A DNA stretch of 7,344 bases, taken from NCBI GenBank assembly GCA_030679615.1, contig JAUXSJ010000184.1, positions 1 through 7,344 on the forward strand, read 5' to 3'. This document shows positions 1 through 4,255 of this stretch, piece after piece (within the stretch, counting starts at the first letter, position 1; each line of letters opens with the position of its first letter). This stretch comes from Parachlamydiaceae bacterium (GTDB lineage Bacteria; Chlamydiota; Chlamydiia; Chlamydiales; Parachlamydiaceae). Both the position numbers and the translations under genes were made by a program. Below the pieces are notes generated by a model. It saw only the letters and a list, made by a program, of their open reading frames with translations. It was not told the origin of the DNA and did no database searches.

Positions 1-16
1 AGACTCGATAACTAAA

Positions 17-622
17 ATGACTTTTTATGACAGATTTCAACAAACTCAAGCAAAACATATTCCTTATTATCTCATTGCCATCATTACAACAAGACAATCA
101 AGTGATTTTGAAATTTTAGATGGCGTTGCTTTTTATTATGATTCTAACGATCTTGATAAACCACCGCTTGATGGTCTTAAATCTATATATTATTTTGCAA
201 TCAACTGCTTTGCTTATAAAAATGAATATTTATTTAAACCTATACAAAAAGAATTCTTTGAGCCAATAGATTTATCTAAGACATCTCAAAAATTTATGCC
301 CTTTCCACTTTATTATTATTATCCAAGAAAAGTTAATTTTAAATATGCATTATTAATAAAAATGAAATTTTTAGAATTAGATGAATTATTGATTGGTGGA
401 TTGGATCATAATGCTCCGAATTTAAATTTACAGCATACTTATATAGCTGAAAAAATTGAAAATATGGAAATTTTTTCCGGTTTGGAGAAAAATACAAGAA
501 GTATAGAAGTCTTTAAATGGTTTTGGTGTTCCCTTTGTGGAAACAATCTTGCAATAGGTGCCGAAGATCTTATTGAAAATCGCGACATTCAAAAACGAAA
601 TCTGATTTCTTCAAAGCTATAA
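17..622 (+). CDS. Hypothetical protein, possibly 5'-truncated by the window edge
   Basis: I do not recognise this protein. From the ATG at 17 it is 201 residues, rich in Tyr, Phe, Asn, Lys and Ile. It has no clear signal peptide and no long membrane segment; the most hydrophobic stretches are near residues 16-24 and 110-128. A CxxC pair (C171, C174) sits in an aromatic context (WFWCSLCG) near the carboxy end and might bind metal or form a disulfide, but no other ligand pair is evident. The frame stays open upstream to base 2 and there is no Shine-Dalgarno sequence before the ATG, so the true start may lie outside the window. The coding sequence looks more AT-rich than the T3SS genes downstream, which suggests an accessory or lineage-specific gene. 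It is separated from sctQ by a hairpin and about 200 bp, so it is probably not in the same transcription unit. The length and continuous frame support a real gene; no function is assigned. Confidence 0.55.
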   Translation: MTFYDRFQQTQAKHIPYYLIAIITTRQSSDFEILDGVAFYYDSNDLDKPPLDGLKSIYYFAINCFAYKNEYLFKPIQKEFFEPIDLSKTSQKFMPFPLYYYYPRKVNFKYALLIKMKFLELDELLIGGLDHNAPNLNLQHTYIAEKIENMEIFSGLEKNTRSIEVFKWFWCSLCGNNLAIGAEDLIENRDIQKRNLISSKL

Positions 623-653
623 GTTTTGATTAGCCCAGTTTGTTTAATTCATC

Positions 654-693
654 TTAACTCTTGATTTGAAGACAGGCACAAATCAAGAGTTAA
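654..693. terminator. Perfect 15-bp inverted repeat, possible terminator hairpin
   Basis: TTAACTCTTGATTTG at 654-668 is exactly complementary to 679-693 with a 10-nt loop. It lies 32 bp after the stop of the upstream gene, where a terminator would be expected. It is not a textbook intrinsic terminator: the stem is only moderately GC-rich, and the right arm is followed by A residues rather than a T run. It could equally be a processing hairpin or an isolated repeat. Confidence 0.45.
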
Positions 694-738
694 AAAATGA
701 CTAAATGAAAGAATGCAATTTTTTGTAATGAATGACTA

Positions 739-766
739 TTGTATTTAATCGGTAAAGTTGTACATA
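739..766 (+). promoter_or_regulatory. Candidate sigma70/sigma66-type promoter for the sctQ-kinase genes
   Basis: TTGTAT (739-744) as a -35 and TACATA (761-766) as a -10 are separated by 16 bp, about 60 bp before the sctQ start. The region is very AT-rich, so such matches arise easily by chance. It is the best pair I see between the hairpin and the first T3SS gene. An alternative -35 (TTGTAC, 758-763) lacks a convincing -10. Confidence 0.25.
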
Positions 767-826
767 ATTACATTCTTAAGTTAAAAGATATTATTTGATC
801 CATATTCTAATTTGGTAATATTAATC

Positions 827-1654
827 ATGAATGATTCTTCCAATATTTATGAGGACCTTCAAGTGATTAAACCGGAATTAAAAAAAAGGGATTCTATCCC
901 TCTAACAGGTCGGTCACCAAATTTTCCTTGGGATGAATTTAGTCAAAAATTATCTCAAATCTTTGAACGAGAAGGTATTCAAATAGAAGCAAGCGACTGC
1001 ATTTGGCGTTCAAAAGAAGAGTTAGAGTCAACATTTGGAAATCAGGTTCTTACTTCAACATTTGCCATTCCTAACATGCATGGACATGTGTCATTGGTTA
1101 TTTCTAATCAAGACGTGCAAATATTATCAATGTTGTTGTTGATTCAAGATGTTAATCCGCATTCTGTTCTGGAAGATGATTTAACTTTAGGTGTGTATAA
1201 ATTTTTTGTTTTAGAGGCACTTTATCAATTTAGAGAACTCATTTCAGATAAAAAAATAATGCCAACATTAGTTGATGAAACTTTTAAAACTTTTGAAGAT
1301 TCTTTATGCAGGGACATATTTCTTCGTTATCATGATCAAACGATCCGTGCCTGTTTAATGATCTCACCAGAATTTCAAAAATCTTGGGTTAAACATTTTT
1401 CAAATGCCCCTTTAAGTCCATTATCTCAATCATTGAGTCAAAATGTTGATTTGAACTTTAATGTTAAAGCAGGTGAAACAACATTGCCTCTGAAAGACTG
1501 GATGGAAGTTAAAGAAGGCGATTTTATTATTTTAGATCATTGTTTTATCAATGATCAAACACTTTCTGGTCATGTATTTTTAACAAATAATGGCAGAAAT
1601 GTGTTTAAAGCTGAGTTAAAAGATGGTCAATTGACTATTCTTCAACGATCCTAA
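827..1654 (+). CDS. sctQ (N-terminal half): T3SS C-ring/sorting-platform protein SctQ, amino-terminal part with SpoA1-like domain
   Basis: A 275-residue cytoplasmic protein without signal peptide or membrane segments. Residues about 30-190 form an alpha/beta region compatible with the poorly conserved amino-terminal domain of SctQ/YscQ/FliM-like proteins. Residues about 208-273 (LNFNVKAGETTLPL..., then GDFIILD, then GHVFLTNNGRNVFKAEL) have the pattern of a SpoA (surface presentation of antigens) domain: a hydrophobic strand, an 'xGD.I.LD' turn and a final N-G-x-x-x-F-x-A strand. In the SctQ family these domains build the cytoplasmic pods that recruit the ATPase and chaperone-substrate complexes. 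I start at ATG 827 rather than the in-frame TTG at 812, because it is a standard codon; ribosome-binding signals are weak for both. The next gene, 17 bp downstream, encodes the second SpoA domain. The pair is therefore a split SctQ, as in the HrcQa/HrcQb pair of Pseudomonas syringae. The assignment relies on fold pattern plus synteny; alone, this protein would be hard to identify. Confidence 0.7.
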   Translation: MNDSSNIYEDLQVIKPELKKRDSIPLTGRSPNFPWDEFSQKLSQIFEREGIQIEASDCIWRSKEELESTFGNQVLTSTFAIPNMHGHVSLVISNQDVQILSMLLLIQDVNPHSVLEDDLTLGVYKFFVLEALYQFRELISDKKIMPTLVDETFKTFEDSLCRDIFLRYHDQTIRACLMISPEFQKSWVKHFSNAPLSPLSQSLSQNVDLNFNVKAGETTLPLKDWMEVKEGDFIILDHCFINDQTLSGHVFLTNNGRNVFKAELKDGQLTILQRS

Positions 1655-1660
1655 GAAAAT

Positions 1661-1666
1661 AAGGAT
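1661..1666 (+). promoter_or_regulatory. Ribosome binding site of the second sctQ gene
   Basis: AAGGAT ends 5 bp before the ATG at 1672 and lies in the 17-bp gap after the TAA of the preceding gene. It is the clearest Shine-Dalgarno-like element in the window. It supports independent initiation of the downstream protein rather than a sequencing frameshift in one long sctQ. Confidence 0.6.
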
Positions 1667-1671
1667 AGAAT

Positions 1672-2184
1672 ATGGCTAAGAATCCTATTGATGATGATGA
1701 AGATGATGATTTAAGTGATTTTGACTTTTCAGATGATGGAGAAGAGGAATTTGATCCTTTTGAAGATGAGGATTTTTTTGATGAAGATGATGAGTCCATT
1801 GAAGAAGAGGAATTTTTTTCTGAAAGCGAGAAAATAGATACCGAAAAAGATAAACCTTCAAAAGTTGAAGAAAATGAAGCACCTGTCAAAATAGAATCTG
1901 AAAAAAATTTGAGTGAAAAAAAAGTTGAACCAACAGTCCCTACATCTGTAACGAAAAGCGAGCCGATCTCGCCAGAAGAACTACCTATTATTTTAACAAT
2001 GGAAATTGGCCGCATTGAATTGCCTGTGAGTCAATTACTTCAATTGGAACCAGGTAATTTATTAGAACTAAATCCTTTACCTTCAAATGGAGTGGATTTG
2101 ACGATTAATGGAAAAATTGTTGGAAAAGGCGAACTTATTCGTATAGGTGATATTCTTGGTATAAGGGTTGTCCAATTGGGTTGA
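1672..2184 (+). CDS. sctQ (C-terminal half): T3SS C-ring protein SctQ, carboxy-terminal SpoA (FliN-like) domain with acidic head
   Basis: A 170-residue protein in three parts. Residues about 7-53 are an extremely acidic tract (runs of Asp and Glu broken by Phe, Ser and Pro), partly encoded by a GAT/GAA trinucleotide run at 1690-1710. Residues about 54-100 are a Lys/Glu/Pro/Ser-rich linker, probably disordered. Residues about 104-169 form a clear FliN/SctQ SpoA domain: LTMEIGRIELPVSQLLQLEPG, then LELN, VDLTINGKIVGKGEL and the ending ILGIRVVQL. In FliN/YscQ-C proteins this domain dimerises and forms the ring or pod subunit. The frame differs from that of the preceding gene, so the split is not one nonsense mutation. 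Genes of SctQ type in Chlamydia (CdsQ) are, to my knowledge, single reading frames. The kinase ATG follows 20 bp after the stop, indicating one operon. Confidence in the SpoA domain is high; the acidic head has no assigned role. Confidence 0.88.
   Translation: MAKNPIDDDEDDDLSDFDFSDDGEEEFDPFEDEDFFDEDDESIEEEEFFSESEKIDTEKDKPSKVEENEAPVKIESEKNLSEKKVEPTVPTSVTKSEPISPEELPIILTMEIGRIELPVSQLLQLEPGNLLELNPLPSNGVDLTINGKIVGKGELIRIGDILGIRVVQLG
1690..1710 (+). repeat. GAT/GAA trinucleotide run in the acidic tract
   Basis: Seven codons (three GAT, one GAA, three GAT) encode DDDEDDD at residues 7-13 of the SpoA protein. Unit-length slippage here would change the number of acidic residues without breaking the frame. 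Confidence 0.6.
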
Positions 2185-2203
2185 ATATTTTCACGTGGAC
2201 TCT

Positions 2204-3796
2204 ATGGCAGATTCAGATTTTTTTAAACGAAAAACCAGTCCTTCTCCAGATACCCCTGTTTTAAAACAGCAATTCGTTTTGCCAAAAAAAATTGGACCTT
2301 ATCAAGTGGAAGCCCTTTTAGATAAGGGTGGTATGAGTTTTCTTTATTTATCTACTCATCCTCAAACTAAAGATCCTATTACTATTAAAGCTTTATTTCC
2401 TCAATATCTGTCTAATCCAGAAATGGTTCAAAGATTTTTGCGCGAAGCTGAAATTATCGCTCTTGCTGATCATCCGAATATTGTGAAACTTTATGGTCAA
2501 GGGGAATGGGAAGGTGGATTTTATATCGCAATGGAATTTATTCAAGGAATTTCATTGAGAAAATATATGCTTCGAAATCTCATTTCACTGAAACATGCTC
2601 TTGAATTAGTCATGGAAGTTTCAATGGCTCTTTGCCATTTGCATGCACATGGAATCATTCATCGTGATTTGAAACCTGAAAATATTCTTGTTACGGATAC
2701 AGGTGAAGTTAAGGTCATCGATTTCGGAATAGCGCAAATGCTAACCGATCACCCTATTAATTCCCAAACGAAAGGAAGATTGATCGGAACACCCATTTAT
2801 ATGAGCCCAGAACAAAAGAATGATCCGGAATCAACTTCTTACCCATCTGATATCTATTCTTTAGGAATAATTACTTATGAATTGGTATTAGGGAAATTAA
2901 GCCATGGTCAAATCCATCTTTCATTAATGCCTAAAGGACTTCAGAAAATTTTGGCTAAAGCTTTACAGTTTGAACCTCTTGATCGATATCAAGATATTGT
3001 TGATTTTATGACAGATATTTCAATTTATCTTCATTCTCCAGCTTTGCTTAAAGAAAACAAGGAATTAGATCCCTTAGGGGATCTTTCAGAAAGTTTACGG
3101 CATGCTCAGCAATCATTAGTACCGCATGCTTCACCTTCATGGAAAAATCATGACGTGGGTTTGGCAACATATAAGAGTATGGGGACTTCCAGCTTGTATT
3201 ATGATTTTTTTACTCTTCCAAATGAAACTTATGGAATTATTATAGGTGAACCTTCAATTAAAGGGTCGCCAGGTATTGTCTACTCTTCAGTTTTAAGGGG
3301 AATGGTTCGAGCTCTTTCTCAATTAACTTATCATCCTCAAGAAATGGCATCTGTATTAAATGGGCTTTTAATAGAAGATCCGATGAAACAATTTTTTTCT
3401 TTTAGTTCATTGATTTTATTACCTTTGGAAAACCGTTTTCGTTTCATTTCATGTAACTGTGGACATGTTTGGTATTGTCATGCGCAAGAAAATTTTTTAA
3501 AGCCAATTATATCTACAAATCGTTTATTAGGTGTTAATTCTGAAGAACGTTTTACTGAAGTCGAACACGAATGGAATCCTGGCGATACCTTGGTCTTCTA
3601 TGCAACGTCTGGAGAAAAAACAGAAATGAATGAGCCACTTTTTTCTAAAGAGACAATTGAAAAAGGTATTGAAGAAAATAATGATTCTAATGCACAAAGG
3701 CAGGTTGATGGCATTCTAAGGAAGGTTAAGGTGAATTTAAGTAGAACACTGGATGAAAGATCCGTTGTTTTGTTAGTTATAAAAAACTTAGGGTAA
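2204..3796 (+). CDS. pkn5: Pkn5-like Ser/Thr protein kinase with a degenerate SpoIIE/PP2C-like carboxy-terminal domain
   Basis: A 530-residue protein. Residues about 33-277 are a Hanks-type kinase. The nucleotide loop is DKGGMSFLYL, with Asp at the usual first-Gly position. The ATP lysine is K62 (ITIKAL), the catalytic loop HRDLKPEN spans 153-160 (D155, N160), the DFG motif is 173-175, GTPIYMSPE is 195-203, and the structural Asp (SDIYSLG) is D216. All main catalytic residues are present, so activity is plausible. Residues about 318-528 resemble SpoIIE/RsbU-type PP2C phosphatases (YYDFF, IIIGEPSIKG, CNCGH, LLGV, PGDTLVFY and a terminal DERSVVLLVIK), but several metal-binding Asp positions are replaced. 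It lies between sctQ and sctC as pkn5 does in Chlamydia, where Pkn5 has been proposed to be a T3SS substrate. There are no membrane segments. I start at ATG 2204, with a weak GTGGA upstream; an in-frame TTG at 2168 would overlap the sctQ end by 17 bp and has a purine tract directly abutting it. The kinase call is firm; the tail call is inferred from motif order. Confidence 0.9.
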   Translation: MADSDFFKRKTSPSPDTPVLKQQFVLPKKIGPYQVEALLDKGGMSFLYLSTHPQTKDPITIKALFPQYLSNPEMVQRFLREAEIIALADHPNIVKLYGQGEWEGGFYIAMEFIQGISLRKYMLRNLISLKHALELVMEVSMALCHLHAHGIIHRDLKPENILVTDTGEVKVIDFGIAQMLTDHPINSQTKGRLIGTPIYMSPEQKNDPESTSYPSDIYSLGIITYELVLGKLSHGQIHLSLMPKGLQKILAKALQFEPLDRYQDIVDFMTDISIYLHSPALLKENKELDPLGDLSESLRHAQQSLVPHASPSWKNHDVGLATYKSMGTSSLYYDFFTLPNETYGIIIGEPSIKGSPGIVYSSVLRGMVRALSQLTYHPQEMASVLNGLLIEDPMKQFFSFSSLILLPLENRFRFISCNCGHVWYCHAQENFLKPIISTNRLLGVNSEERFTEVEHEWNPGDTLVFYATSGEKTEMNEPLFSKETIEKGIEENNDSNAQRQVDGILRKVKVNLSRTLDERSVVLLVIKNLG

Positions 3797-3903
3797 GCGT
3801 TCAGTCAATTAAACTACTTAAATTATAAGGTAGGAAGGATTAGAACAAGATGAGCAGGCATATTCATCAGGCTAAAAATAATAAGTAGTTAAAATATTAC
3901 ACT

Positions 3904-3980
3904 ATTAGCCTGAAAGGCTTAAATTGCAACAGCCCAGGGCATCGCCCTGGGCTGTTGCAATTTAAGCCTTTCAGGCTAAT
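3904..3980. repeat. Perfect palindrome with 37-bp arms and 3-nt loop (REP-like)
   Basis: The arms 3904-3940 and 3944-3980 are exactly complementary and are separated by ATC. The centre is GC-rich (AGCCCAGGGC / GCCCTGGGCT) in an otherwise AT-rich region. Each arm end carries its own small palindrome, GCCTGAAAGGC and its complement GCCTTTCAGGC. A further copy of TCAGGCTA lies at 3867-3874. The perfect arms imply recent origin or active maintenance. The organisation resembles dispersed REP-type palindromes, but copy number in the genome cannot be judged from here. In RNA it would form a very stable hairpin between the kinase and sctC. Confidence 0.9.
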
Positions 3981-3981
3981 T

Positions 3982-4014
3982 AAGCCTCTGTATTTCAATA
4001 AATAAGAGGTTTTT
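3982..4014 (+). terminator. Weak stem-loop followed by T run, possible terminator after the kinase
   Basis: AAGCCTCT (3982-3989) can pair with AGAGGTTT (4005-4012), including one G-U pair. The loop is 15 nt and the T run spans 4010-4014. The stem is short and the loop long, so this is tentative. With the palindrome just upstream it could limit read-through from the kinase into sctC. Confidence 0.25.
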
Positions 4015-4037
4015 AACTTGATGAGTATGAGATGGAA

Positions 4038-4112
4038 AGGTAATAGAGTCAGTCCATAATGAATTTTTTATAAATTTTAAATTAAGTTCATTGTGGACCG
4101 AAGCTATTATCT
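4038..4112. repeat. Imperfect inverted repeat, 26-bp arms
   Basis: Arms 4038-4063 and 4087-4112 match at 21 of 26 positions around an AT-only-like 23-nt centre (4064-4086). The innermost eight bases are ATAATGAA on the left against ATTGTGG-side TTCATTGT on the right, with one mismatch. The right arm abuts the right terminal repeat of the larger element, so the two structures are adjacent rather than separate insertions. Confidence 0.7.
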
Positions 4113-4255
4113 TGCTCATCCTGTTCCTATCCTTCTTATCCTGTAATTTTATGCGTCAGTTGAATAAAACGGATAAAGCAACGTTTTTGGTGGAAATTAA
4201 AGATAAAGTCAGAATAATACAATTCTCAAATAATAGTCGGAGTATCTAATAAAAC

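Larger units (their letters stand above)
3820..4149. mobile_element. Possible non-autonomous element bounded by 38-bp imperfect terminal inverted repeats
   Basis: The left end (3820-3857; contains GGAAGGAT, GAAC and GATGAGCA) and the reverse complement of the right end (about 4112-4149; contains GAAGGAT, GAAC and GATGAGCA) match at about 30 of 38 positions. The roughly 330-bp body has no coding capacity and contains two further inverted repeats. This fits a decayed MITE or a composite of repeats. No transposase is present and no exact target duplication is visible, so the mobile-element reading is an inference. Confidence 0.4.
3797..4255. other. 459-bp non-coding spacer filled with inverted repeats; possible MITE-like insertion
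   Basis: No credible gene is present. Three nested or adjacent inverted repeats occupy most of 3820-4149. The outer pair is 38-bp arms, 3820-3857 against about 4112-4149, about 30 of 38 positions matching. Inside lies a perfect 77-nt palindrome (3904-3980), and there is a third pair at 4038-4063 and 4087-4112. A near-repeat at 3797-3814 and 4153-4170 (both starting GCGT and ending AAAC, about 15 of 18 matching with one gap on each side) flanks the whole block and might be a degenerate target duplication. From about 4170 to 4255 the sequence is plain AT-rich DNA. A weak promoter pair for sctC (TTGGTG 4187-4192, CAGAAT 4210-4215, 17-bp spacing) can be proposed but not defended strongly. A GGAG at 4239-4242 lies 13 bp before the sctC start, further than ideal for a ribosome site. 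Confidence 0.6.

Noticed and set aside
812..826. TTG start giving 5 extra residues on SctQ-N
   Set aside because: ATG 827 is only 15 bp downstream and is the more usual codon; nothing favours the TTG.
1685..1882. Second antisense open frame rich in His/Leu over the acidic tract
   Set aside because: Low-complexity shadow of the same repeats in another frame.
1635..2015. Antisense Ser-rich open frame opposite the acidic SpoA protein
   Set aside because: Its serine runs are simply the complement of the Asp/Glu codon runs; it overlaps a convincing gene completely and has no independent support.
2168..2203. TTG start giving 12 extra residues on the kinase
   Set aside because: Rare start codon, purine tract directly abutting it with no spacing, and overlap with sctQ; ATG 2204 leaves the whole kinase domain intact.
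3904..3980. CRISPR repeat or intrinsic terminator reading of the palindrome
   Set aside because: There is only one unit with no spacers, and the right arm is not followed by a T run; a repeat element fits better.
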